Assembly (NCBI GenBank): GCA_937910305.1
Contig: CALEPS010000033.1
Coordinates: 1 to 24,059 of the forward strand
Length of the DNA stretch: 24,059 nucleotides
Reading direction: 5' to 3'
Origin: an uncultured Bacteroidales bacterium
GTDB taxonomy: Bacteria > Bacteroidota > Bacteroidia > Bacteroidales > Paludibacteraceae
A model generated the notes under the pieces. The model was not told the origin of the DNA. It was given only the letters and a program-made list of their open reading frames with translations, and did no database searches. A program made the position numbers and the translations under genes. Each line of letters opens with the position of its first letter. The stretch's first letter is position 1. Positions 17,601 through 22,204 of this stretch are shown here, in pieces.

Positions 17601-18187
17601 GGAACCGTAGTGTTACACTCGTTGCCGTTCATGGCGATACGTATATCCGACTCCTCGTTGGTCTCCGAGTGGTTGGTACAGGAACCGTTCTTGCCCTTAT
17701 AGGATGTTCCTTTCGCCTCTTTCACCCAGGCATAATATAGGAGGTAGTAATCCTCCTTGTTCCAGTTGGTTCCCGTACGTTTGATCCATACCTCCATGGA
17801 GTCCGGTCTGTAGTGCCAGTTGCTCTGACCGCCGGATGTACCCGCGGTGGCGTTGTTGATCTGGGTGATACTCGGCAGGTATGCCCAAGGCTTACCTATC
17901 GCGAAATATCCCGGCGAGGTCTCGGTAATACCCATAGCGCCCACCGACTGGTCTTGCACCATCATACAATAGCCGCCGTTGCGGCCAGTTTCCTTGTGTG
18001 CGAAATTGAATTTCATGCCCACCTGCTCAACGTTAGAAGCGTTCCATCCTTTCGGCTGCGCCTCACCATTGAAAGCTGTTCCGGACCAATCCTCAAAATT
18101 CGCGTTGGTCAATTGTTGTGCAAAAAGGGTAGCTGAAACCAAGATCGCCGTTCCGAGCGCCCATGCACGCTGCAAAAATTTACTCAT
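8645..18187 (-). CDS. Giant secreted surface protein: PCMD-like domains and ~30 cadherin-like beta-sandwich repeats
   Basis: The protein has 3180 residues. After a signal peptide (KFLQRAWALGTAILVSATLFAQ), residues ~22-265 resemble the PCMD domain (NANFEDWSG, PKGWNASNVEQ). Then come ~15 repeats of ~85 residues, a second PCMD-like domain (~1552-1750; NAEFKNWE, KPSGWYTV), ~15 further repeats, and a ~110-residue C-terminus (HFALFDQNGRRLFY, INPGQIYFYTFL) resembling a type IX secretion sorting domain. Each repeat follows L..I.VNG..L.GF.P....Y.V.LP.GTT..P.V, then Q.V, then I.V.AEDG...TY.I.F, the cadherin-like beta-sandwich (PF12733) pattern. A long extracellular stalk for adhesion or glycan contact is likely. 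No catalytic domain is visible. It has its own promoter and terminator, so it is monocistronic. Long open frames on the opposite strand are by-products of its codon use. Confidence 0.9.
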   Translation of the reverse strand: MSKFLQRAWALGTAILVSATLFAQQLTNANFEDWSGTAFNGEAQPKGWNASNVEQVGMKFNFAHKETGRNGGYCMMVQDQSVGAMGITETSPGYFAIGKPWAYLPSITQINNATAGTSGGQSNWHYRPDSMEVWIKRTGTNWNKEDYYLLYYAWVKEAKGTSYKGKNGSCTNHSETNEESDIRIAMNGNECNTTVPGEQVCEGMWRERANYNNWTRIVLPIYYFNDNKPNYMNIIFSASNYPNFRANDGLYEGNSLYVDDVSLIYSSKIQKLYVDNKEWKGFDPNSTEIQYYSLGENATAIPTIEAMRGAGSLTNAKGTTKSFPGRKLSGTEITIVPGDLNNTPTVITVKAEDNSSTTTYRIQFQKAASSNAKLAGITINGEPLTGFSATKYNYSVDLPYGTTAAPVVTAEGQEDAQVINITQPTSVNGTATIKVTAANKTATQTYTINFKVGLLADNELQDILVNGKSIPGFNPSQTIYKVSLPVGTTQMPSVTYVSKYPAGEQTVVATAPSIIDGGQYTLSVTTPGNQIAKVYKLNFKLEESSYSYLKTLQVAGGYIANFQPDNFTYYINLPLGTTAIPDITYTVGDEFQTVAVTPLGAGVLDGTVRVTVTAGNGDQSVYKLVFSTEKSDKSTLNNIFIGGVALEGFSPDVTSYNYVLPVGTTALPEITWEAGDEFQTISPTYAGPNGKSRITVTAGDGSTTIYIISFSVETFSVNTLAALAVEGYNIGFQPETNEYWVNLLQGTTSLPAVSYTLVNENFQTASVRPVTGGLSGDYKITVRPSSGASRTYIIHFSVATSTNVDLSMIYVGGTALENFDAEVTEYEITLPEGVSKIPAVTFDKAETSQRVLSVLDGRVQTITVTAQSGATRTYTITFIVTVSENAYLEMIYLGADSVPLPDFVPTTLNYEVLLESTTCPLITVKKAAGQQVTITAPYGAGVAQIKVQPEQGAANIYEITFKTGAVATARLSGILVNGTTLATFSPTTLEYELSYAGALPTVEGEVADPSQTVQVLWKGDTASLHVSDAEGNKAAYVIHFHRELSADNALEAIYANGVLINGFAPEIKNYEDSLEAGSAYPEISYKAAANAQVVYFGQTENGKWAITVLAENGTSAIYTVRYVIKKYNDATLKNLLLDGVQIAGFDPATLNYTQDIDEGANLPKLTVEAREGQMIMQGNMDDSHQQIIVLAESGATKTYTVTYNRVQSSNALLADILINGVSIEGFDPNTTHYEDSIAWRSRVVPHVFPVGQLPNQTITTYFSRPNGTTKIHVVAQDGVTSKDYFVAFPVRKSNNTALGDLYLDSEDAEIAFRANKTDYEVILPYGAEACPQMVFEKDEPEQRIDVISRPIGQTSQIIVTAENGDIRTYNILFKREVLKTKNLLSMIRIKELDQELSLKDKAKRDFDVEMPFGSRSLTVEYEKSYDAQTVFIQPGGVHNPTIITVKANNDTVADEIYTINPIVPTADPAVLTDIRVKIGDGAEVTIPGFTPEKFTYIVPVTGKPKLRYTLNKGAEINIIAQSSKHWAAEVTYGEGVSARTNTYHVWFYYPDEQVPNAEFKNWEAAATYTSSQKPSGWYTVTDVLGKHTGFFSFTPDNLCMKNGTDVVELNTKYSTPGGGLIPGFITLGTISNSGWGIAGGTSFDVSGGISFHNSPDVMQVRYKFSNVRTSNQIQYVLTGNDGQRTLEWKNSSNVSSYQTFSYDLTDANTVAGEPTLLNIIINSFFQVDGTKDESLGLSGEPNMLVDWIRFSYNHKLASMKVDEFDAAKDDNAFSATLTDPERIELPVLSFTGEVADQAQDVVWATPTKDADFETRTATIRNWAENGVDYTDYTLTVKRPLDTRNELANLLLDTVMINGFATNKTDYVVTLPASRRNLPDIQPVPSSSLQQVTTSFNPADSTVTITVTPEKGEATVYTVKFTSPRSNDVTLTNIIADGLTYDPDVKTYELAAEQMPVISFVKKSDLQEVSLQNGVLTVTAEDGTKGTYTITRVDPVIAPNGTIHEFSLGDNVIADFGAANFTKDEARPAEAVSFIREQDADSVIFVQTETQMTWAVPGTGKTYTWSYPSALSNNTKLAQILMDEANYNDFVPELSDDPYEIYADTTLLLEAVAAEDKQYIVTTHTIVNEDEGVTEGVEYTIAVTAEDGVATRTYRVRVLRPKSNNASLAGIMLDSVLIDGFDPATESYTVTLPLPADGVKRAQPQMPNISYVAANAGQKISVEPAKLGEPIVFTVESEDRKATKYYYLTVNAEPSHCVDLTGITVNGEAIQGDKDEHFESGRHFYSLSLKTSQIDVDYTSDDRFQKVTIVRTDLEEGSKYRYVLHVEAEDGITTADYQVNIYVENKSNDRTLANITLDGKNFVDFERALNEDLAFDPDNNNYTINLPSGTTLLPEVNAQLKMDGQTVEIDQQGDSVLLNVTAVDGTKNQYVLHFVVPLSKNANLSMIFLDGEPLPSFDPAYYFYQVDLPVGTYELPEVVAQKAEVAQKILSTEVDTDKNQVTIKVQAEDPATRENTYVVVFRFTQSDADTLAMIYQDGKALETFAPQTKYYALTLPVGTMAFPELGWEEADDWQTVTMDTVESTANQLIRQIIVTSESGKKNTYTVSYTIEKSDVDWLQMIFIDQKQLADFDAATYEYYYELTASYAAELNGHLPAVEYLSGDEYQSVLVSQVRDSLESKSLGYKTVITVTAATGATRTYTIHYPVQKSGEATLNMINLAGKPLANYDAERFNYRVEIDVEASVPVVTVLKKEEIQVVEITINEDVVTVLVTAEDGTQATYTLTFERIMSSITTLQDIILRDEDGVQLPAAQFPFRYDKYSYTIDIPYTADKPLEEQLPSVETIVRDPQQMTDSVHYLLPNGDIQVDITVTAPNGENQAIYSLVFHFLKPTDATLVNVLIKDEELPGFLPLQTEYMYAHPYGSDSTDFFSAADVQALLSDPLATYTITDNEEGTIFIRVVAQDGNTEITYTISQSIAKDNDCFLSAILLDGDSISNFASDVTFYTYYLREGAIAPGVEAIPHSENAEVSVREVSAGDTCMIIVTADDGSEMYYYIHFAVSSINETLEPTANDVVIKRLPGTNQLFVGTIRKDVHFALFDQNGRRLFYEKVPTADPNDVDLVEDLVTGERLNDVLNTGSGLIVDINPGQIYFYTFLYGDKTFMQMLKGDTAKKLVSGKIICQ
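9000..12931 (-). repeat. Second block of ~15 cadherin-like repeats (protein-level)
   Basis: Protein-level tandem repeats of ~75-100 residues, residues ~1750-3065 of the giant protein. By hand I count 15, each opening with a short L.xIxxDG/NG strand and closing with TYT(V/I)xF followed by a serine-rich junction. One unit (around residues 1905-1980) is degenerate and lacks the usual opening. Sequence identity between units is low, so this is an old array rather than a recent DNA-level expansion. Confidence 0.75.
12932..13535 (-). other. Region encoding the internal second PCMD-like domain
   Basis: Residues ~1552-1750 of the giant protein. The opening PNAEFKNWE and PSGWYTV mirrors the N-terminal NANFEDWSG and PKGWNASN, and the close NMLVDWIRFSYNHKLASMKV mirrors SLYVDDVSLIYSSKIQKLYV. 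By eye the DNA is richer in A and T than the repeat blocks on either side. Confidence 0.7.
13536..17391 (-). repeat. First block of ~15 cadherin-like repeats (protein-level)
   Basis: Protein-level tandem repeats, residues ~266-1550 of the giant protein. By hand I count 15. Units 3-7 are the most alike: LP.GTT..P.(I/V).(Y/W) followed by EFQT, and V.VTAG(D/N)G. Units 13-15, next to the internal PCMD-like domain, are the most diverged. Confidence 0.75.
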
Positions 18188-18220
18188 ATTATTATTTTTA
18201 TTAATTTTTAGCGGTTTTCA

Positions 18221-18236
18221 GGCTCTCAAAAGAGCC
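18221..18236 (-). promoter_or_regulatory. Leader hairpin of the giant gene
   Basis: GGCTCT-CAAA-AGAGCC is a perfect 6-bp stem with a 4-base loop, in the ~57-base leader between the predicted transcription start and the ATG at 18187. It lacks a T-tract, so a role in mRNA stability is more likely than termination. The leader between it and the ATG is almost pure A/T. Confidence 0.5.
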
Positions 18237-18251
18237 GAATTTTATCGGGTG

Positions 18252-18283
18252 CAAAATTACTGCTATTTTGCCAATCCCACAAT
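18252..18283 (-). promoter_or_regulatory. Promoter of the giant surface-protein gene
   Basis: On the - strand: ATTG (18283-18280, one change from TTTG), a 20-base spacer, TAATTTTG (18259-18252), followed by CACC as at several other promoters here. Confidence 0.7.
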
Positions 18284-18316
18284 AGCACATATTACGAAAA
18301 AGTATACAATTATTAA

Positions 18317-18338
18317 GCCCCACTCATAAGAGTGAGGC
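18317..18338 (-). terminator. Possible weak terminator after the radical SAM gene
   Basis: GCC-C-CACTC-ATAA-GAGTG-A-GGC forms a stem with one mismatch, 62 bases past the radical SAM stop codon. On the - strand it is followed by TTAATAATT rather than a pure T-run, so termination would be inefficient. It precedes the giant gene's promoter. Confidence 0.4.
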
Positions 18339-18399
18339 AAAATTTCGGGTTTAGAACATTCAAATTTTAAGAATTTCCTAAATTATGTATTTTTTTATC

Positions 18400-19506
18400 C
18401 TATTGTCCCAGCCTGTGCAGATGGCATAGCATGAGCGATCCGTCCTCACGCCGGAGGTGCATTCCGTTTCCTTCGCAGAAAGTCCACGCTTTGCAGTCCT
18501 TGCATGGTTCCATTTTGCGCATCCATGAGCGGTCGCGATAAGGTTTGAAACCGTTCTCCCAGACGGACCAGAAGGAATCACGATAGATATTACCTTGGTA
18601 ATATTTGCCACGGATAGAGGTGCAGGCGGAGATAGAGCCGTCAATGAGGATTGAAGCGACAGAGATTCCCGCTGCGCACTGGTACAGGTGGTCGCGGACG
18701 CGTCCTTCGTAAGTACCCAGATAGCCTTCGCAGGAATAGGAGACATGACGCCCAGCTTCGCGTTCGGAGGCGATGTAGTCCATCAGATATTGGAACTGTT
18801 CATCCGTCAGAAGGAGTTCGGGATTGGAAGCGGCACGCCCCATAGGATCAATGCCAAAGACACGCCAGTCCCGCACGCCGAGGGACCAGAGGTACTCGCG
18901 GATCTCAGGCAGGTGGTCAATCGTGCGCTGGTTGACGCAGGTGACGACATCGAAAGATAAAAACCCCACCCCGCCCCTCCCCACAAGGGGAGGGAGTAAA
19001 GAAGCATTGTGGTCAATTATTAATTTGATAGCACGGGTTGCTCCTTCGAAAGCCAAGGGATGCTGGCGGAGCCAGACATGGTCTTTTTCGAGTCCGTCAA
19101 GCGAGACGGTTATGGAACGAAGTCCGGCGGCTACCAGTTCGTTGAAACGTTTCTCCGTAAGCGCCAGACCGTTTGTGACCATTCCCCAAGGATAGCCGCG
19201 CGATTTGAGAGCACGCCCTATATCCGCCAGGTCTTTGCGCATGAGGGGTTCGCCTCCGGAGATGATGATCAGCACTTTATGCGGATCCACGTGCGGCGTG
19301 ACCTCCGTATCTATGACATGCAGAAAATCTTCCGCGGGCATGTCGGGCGTTTCAACAGACGAGACACAGTCGCTTCCACAGTGGAGGCAGTGGACGTTAC
19401 AACGGAGCGTGGATTCCCAAAAGAGCTGGCGGAGGGGGTGCAGTTCTTTGAGATTCTTACGGCGGAGGGACTCCAGCCAAAGGGCTATTTTAAGACGCAG
19501 TTTCAT
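18400..19506 (-). CDS. Radical SAM/SPASM enzyme of an rSAM/lipoprotein system (TIGR04133-like)
   Basis: The 368-residue enzyme has the [4Fe-4S] motif CNVHCLHC (C36, C40, C43) with C47 close by, the SAM-binding GGEP (84-87), and a C-terminal SPASM-like cysteine set (C259, C277, C295, C335, C338, C344, C361) for auxiliary clusters. SPASM enzymes modify peptides or proteins. This one fits the Bacteroidetes family annotated as the radical SAM partner of a putative lipoprotein, whose modification is unknown. Its start overlaps the upstream small lipoprotein stop by ATGA, and that lipoprotein is a candidate substrate. Residues ~168-185 (ASLLPPLVGRGGVGFLS) come from a G/C palindromic repeat inserted in frame before DVVTCVNQR; the motifs on both sides are intact. 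A cytoplasmic enzyme would have to act before lipoprotein export. Confidence 0.88.
   Translation of the reverse strand: MKLRLKIALWLESLRRKNLKELHPLRQLFWESTLRCNVHCLHCGSDCVSSVETPDMPAEDFLHVIDTEVTPHVDPHKVLIIISGGEPLMRKDLADIGRALKSRGYPWGMVTNGLALTEKRFNELVAAGLRSITVSLDGLEKDHVWLRQHPLAFEGATRAIKLIIDHNASLLPPLVGRGGVGFLSFDVVTCVNQRTIDHLPEIREYLWSLGVRDWRVFGIDPMGRAASNPELLLTDEQFQYLMDYIASEREAGRHVSYSCEGYLGTYEGRVRDHLYQCAAGISVASILIDGSISACTSIRGKYYQGNIYRDSFWSVWENGFKPYRDRSWMRKMEPCKDCKAWTFCEGNGMHLRREDGSLMLCHLHRLGQ
18962..19003 (-). repeat. Palindromic C-rich/G-rich element in frame inside the radical SAM gene
   Basis: CCCTCCCC-ACAA-GGGGAGGG (18975-18994) is a perfect 8-bp stem with a 4-base loop, flanked by CCCCACCCCG. 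It contrasts with the mixed composition of the rest of the gene and is related in layout to the elements at 889-920 and 1471-1500. Confidence 0.7.
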
Positions 19507-19715
19507 TCGTTAAGAGGAATAGCAGGTGATTCTTCATGCGGCTCTTCAGTAGAGGTAGTGTCCACTTCTTCAAAGGGTGCAGGGCCATACAAGACTTCCA
19601 TATCCGGGTCGGGCGCACCGTATTTCACAAGCGGACCTTCGCACCCGGCAAAACCGAGCATTCCCAACAACATGACAATCAGCGCATTAGCGCGGGTTAA
19701 GATTTTCTTTTTCAT
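19503..19715 (-). CDS. Small rSAM-associated lipoprotein with YGxP motifs (TIGR04134-like)
   Basis: This 70-residue protein has a signal/lipobox ending LGFAGC (C25) and then a short acidic tail. Seven residues after the cysteine it has YGAP (32-35), followed by PDMEV and a second copy, YGPAP (43-47). The N-terminus through YGxP strongly resembles the lipoprotein encoded at 22205-22627 (LLGFSSC, then YGVP), but the Ig-like C-terminal domain of that protein is absent. It overlaps the radical SAM start by 4 bases and the upstream lipoprotein stop by 4 bases. Position, length and shared motif make it the best candidate substrate of the radical SAM enzyme. Which residue is modified, if any, is unknown. 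Confidence 0.85.
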   Translation of the reverse strand: MKKKILTRANALIVMLLGMLGFAGCEGPLVKYGAPDPDMEVLYGPAPFEEVDTTSTEEPHEESPAIPLNE

Positions 19716-20188
19716 AATTTAAAATTAACTGTGGCATAGCCGTTATACGGTATTTTGTCTTTTCCTATATAGGCTGAATCATAGGTAACGGGAGCAAAGA
19801 TATATTGCTCGGGATAGAGCCCGGTTGAATCGGTAGCTACGACGGTTATTTCCGTAGGCACTTCACGTCCCCGATATCGGATAATCGTATATTGTCCGAG
19901 TGAGTCCGTGATCGAATAATTATAGGTCAGAATATCCGGTTCGTTCTGTTCGCAGACGCTGGGAAGAGCGATATATATTCCGCTGAGCGGCTGGTCGGCC
20001 GTATTCGTAACCGTGCCGTTCACAATCAGCCGGGGGCTGGCAGGACTATAGTATCCTGATTCCGTACCCGGATTCGTGATCCACCATCCATTATTTCCTT
20101 CCAACGGATCTGCAGCCTCGCTCTTCGCACAACCGGCAAAAATGCCGCAGAACGCAATCAAGAACAATATGCATATATTCTTTCTCAT
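19712..20188 (-). CDS. Lipoprotein with an Ig-like domain, paralogue of the rSAM-associated lipoprotein
   Basis: This 158-residue protein has lipobox IFAGC (C20). Its C-terminal ~115 residues align by eye with the lipoprotein at 22205-22627: NGTVTN against SGIVTN, a Y(S/T)-x-x-x-G-x-Y strand, VVATDSTGLYPEQ against IIVEDPSGVYAPD, then VTYD, a lysine-containing loop and ATVNFKL against ATVRQDFKL. This is a carboxypeptidase-regulatory-like beta-sandwich. Where the relative has YGVPYAELEV, this protein has YYSPASPRLIV, a degenerate version of the motif. It may be a diverged substrate or a partner. It sits between the secreted protein and the small lipoprotein with 4-base overlaps on each side. 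Confidence 0.8.
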   Translation of the reverse strand: MRKNICILFLIAFCGIFAGCAKSEAADPLEGNNGWWITNPGTESGYYSPASPRLIVNGTVTNTADQPLSGIYIALPSVCEQNEPDILTYNYSITDSLGQYTIIRYRGREVPTEITVVATDSTGLYPEQYIFAPVTYDSAYIGKDKIPYNGYATVNFKL

Positions 20189-20712
20189 GGCCGTTTGTAA
20201 AATTTATATGTTGTAGCACCTGCTGTTGTCTCCACCCGCAGTAAATAATATCCCGGCGGTAATTGACTGAGATCCACATTCTGCTGGTAGTAGGTATTCA
20301 TTAAATGCCCGTTCAAATCGGCAATAATGATTCGTTTTACCCGTAGAGAACCGGTGAAATCGGTTTTCCAATATCCGATGCGGATCGTATATAATCCGGC
20401 GTGCGTAATCGGACAAGAGATCTCGCCATAACTGAGTCCGTAGAAATAATCCTCATTATTACGGTCGCTTTGCTCCTCCCGTATCACGACATAGGAAACA
20501 GCATCTTTCTGCGTTTGGATCAAGAGTGTATTGCCGGTAAGCGATGCTCTGAACTGGTTCGGGTCGGTGGGATCAGGCGTACTGCCTGTAGGTCCGTCCA
20601 TAGGAATATTTTTGAAGACCGACATGGTAAGCGGTATAGAGATCGTGTTATCCGCCCACGTAGAAAGAGCACAGACGAACAAGAAGATTATGTATATCAG
20701 GCGTTTACACAT
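20185..20712 (-). CDS. Secreted beta-sandwich protein with a type IX sorting-like C-terminus
   Basis: This 175-residue protein has a signal peptide (KRLIYIIFLFVCALSTWA), a central beta-rich region reminiscent of DUF3244-type modules (SLTGNTLLIQTQ, YTIRIGYW), and a last ~50 residues (IIIADLNGHLMNT, VDLSQLPPGYYLLRVET, TTYKFYKR) that follow the type A sorting domain pattern of the type IX secretion system. It should be exported and possibly attached to the surface. It begins 8 bases inside the end of the regulator gene and ends with an ATGA overlap, so it is locked into the radical SAM operon. It lacks a YGxP motif, so its role in the system is unclear. Confidence 0.75.
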   Translation of the reverse strand: MCKRLIYIIFLFVCALSTWADNTISIPLTMSVFKNIPMDGPTGSTPDPTDPNQFRASLTGNTLLIQTQKDAVSYVVIREEQSDRNNEDYFYGLSYGEISCPITHAGLYTIRIGYWKTDFTGSLRVKRIIIADLNGHLMNTYYQQNVDLSQLPPGYYLLRVETTAGATTYKFYKRP

Positions 20713-21922
20713 CGCTATTCGCTATTTTGCGCAAGGTCGGTTGCAGTTCCCGGACACTCACGCCCAAATGTTTGGCAATCAAGTATTTATCTTTTCCTAT
20801 ACCGTTCTCTGCGCGGAAGAGTATCTGCGCCATTTCGGCATACGAAAAACCGATTAAGACCAGCACGGCAATCCTAATTTCTCGTTCCGTGAAGTCTTTC
20901 CGTTCCAGTTTATCCACAATTCCCGACAGCCGTGCGTTGCAGGTCTGTCGGAAGAGCGGATAGTCATTCCAACACAGTTCCGCTTTCACATCCGGTGCAT
21001 TGCGCAGCGATCGGCATTGCTGCTCCAGGGAACCGGTTCTACTCCTGTAACGCAGGAAAAGGACAATCGCCAACGCCACCAAGAACCATAACGCTACGCC
21101 GCCGAAGAAGAGTGCCAGGCGTGCAGCAAGCGTTTTCCGAGGTGTGACAAGCGCTTCCTGCGCAAGGAGCATGGCTTCTATCCATTCGGGGTTGTTGCGT
21201 TCAAGCGAGCGCTGTACGTCCGCACGTTTGGAAGACAGAAGACGTATATCATCCGCCACCGCCGCTGAATCGCAGTTCGTCAAGATATAATAGATATCGT
21301 CCAGATAGCGCGGGTTATCAGTCCGGGACAACACTTTACGGGCATAAACGACCGCCGAATCATTCTGGACGAGTAACGCAAAAGCCAATGCACGAACCAT
21401 ATCAAGATAAACCGATTCCTCGGGCGGAGAAGCCGTACAAAGGAGCGCCGAGTCCAAGTCTGAATGATACAGATATGCCGCAGCCCGGGACTCAAGCACT
21501 TTCGCCATCACAGGCGGATCCTGGGAGAGCGACAGCGCCGAATCGATAAGACTCATCGCCGCGGTTTTATCGAAGAGAACGGCTTTTTCCCACGCCATAT
21601 TATTGAGTGCATAGGCTTCCGCAAGGGTGTCGTGCGCACGGCGGAACTGCTCTCTTGAGCGCGCGTACAAAGAAAAAGCCAGTTCGTGCTGCTCGGCTTT
21701 CCGGCACATGGTAGCCATATTACTGAACGAGCGCCCTTTGACGGCAAACTCATCGGATTTGACGCGCGTTGCGGCGGTGAAAGCGCGCATCGCCTCCACC
21801 GGTTTATCCGCTTCGCGGAACTGTTTGCCCTGTTCGTATAACGCCTCGGCAGAAGGCGACGAGCACGCAGTCGATATCGCCGCGAGCAGGGCAAGACACC
21901 CTATTTGAAGTACCTTGGTCAA
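20705..21922 (-). CDS. Membrane-anchored TPR protein with C-terminal LuxR-type HTH (regulator)
   Basis: I start this 405-residue protein at TTG 21922, because it gives a clean lipoprotein-like signal (VLQIGCLALLAAISTAC, C20) and lies 13 bases after the preceding stop; upstream in-frame sequence is an out-of-frame reading of the neighbouring lipoprotein gene. Residues ~24-235 are helical TPR-like repeats (EALYEQGKQFREADKPVEAMRAF and similar). A transmembrane helix follows at 266-290, then a C-terminal helix-turn-helix (TEREIRIAVLVLIGFSYAEMAQIL, ~345-390) like those of Bacteroidota TPR-LuxR regulators. The likely topology is a periplasmic sensor with a cytoplasmic DNA-binding tail, plausibly controlling this operon. 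A lipidated N-terminus plus a transmembrane helix is odd, so the first segment may instead be a plain transmembrane anchor. Confidence 0.8.
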   Translation of the reverse strand: MTKVLQIGCLALLAAISTACSSPSAEALYEQGKQFREADKPVEAMRAFTAATRVKSDEFAVKGRSFSNMATMCRKAEQHELAFSLYARSREQFRRAHDTLAEAYALNNMAWEKAVLFDKTAAMSLIDSALSLSQDPPVMAKVLESRAAAYLYHSDLDSALLCTASPPEESVYLDMVRALAFALLVQNDSAVVYARKVLSRTDNPRYLDDIYYILTNCDSAAVADDIRLLSSKRADVQRSLERNNPEWIEAMLLAQEALVTPRKTLAARLALFFGGVALWFLVALAIVLFLRYRSRTGSLEQQCRSLRNAPDVKAELCWNDYPLFRQTCNARLSGIVDKLERKDFTEREIRIAVLVLIGFSYAEMAQILFRAENGIGKDKYLIAKHLGVSVRELQPTLRKIANSDV

Positions 21923-21935
21923 TCCGTTTTGTCCG

Positions 21936-22133
21936 TCAATCCGCTTGCGCTTCTTCTTGTGCGGCAGATTGCAACTGCTGCTCCATTTTCTGCTGGTCTT
22001 TTTGGAAGTCCGGCTCGTTCTGCATACGCCTCTCGGGTGCAGGGCCGTAACAAGCCGCAAAGGTGAAAGCGACACCTGTGAGCATACAGAGTTTGATGCC
22101 GAAGCGGAGGGTTGTGTCAATTAGTTTACGCAT
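21936..22133 (-). CDS. Small rSAM-associated lipoprotein with YGPAP motif
   Basis: This 65-residue protein has a basic N-terminus, a hydrophobic stretch and lipobox FAAC (C28), immediately followed by YGPAP (29-33) and an acidic/glutamine-rich, probably helical or disordered tail. YGPAP is identical to residues 43-47 of the lipoprotein next to the radical SAM gene. The ATG at 22133 is chosen because a TTG further upstream (22154) lies inside the -7 promoter box. It is the first gene of the operon, 13 bases before the regulator. It is probably a second candidate substrate of the radical SAM enzyme; the Ig-like domain is absent. Confidence 0.8.
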   Translation of the reverse strand: MRKLIDTTLRFGIKLCMLTGVAFTFAACYGPAPERRMQNEPDFQKDQQKMEQQLQSAAQEEAQAD

Positions 22134-22151
22134 AGTTGTAAAATTTTGGTG

Positions 22152-22183
22152 CAAAGATACTGCTTTTTTGCGGGATGTGCAAA
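22152..22183 (-). promoter_or_regulatory. Promoter of the radical SAM/lipoprotein operon
   Basis: On the - strand: TTTG (22183-22180), a 20-base spacer beginning CACATCCCGC and ending AAAAAGCAG, TATCTTTG (22159-22152), then CACC. It is nearly identical over its whole length to the promoter at 22653-22684. Confidence 0.85.
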
Positions 22184-22204
22184 TTTATTGCTGAATTTCT
22201 GGCT

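Noticed and set aside
20705..22120. A 471-residue version of the TPR-HTH regulator
   Set aside because: The extra N-terminal 66 residues are serine/arginine-rich and read out of frame through the small YGPAP lipoprotein gene. The shorter start gives a proper signal sequence.
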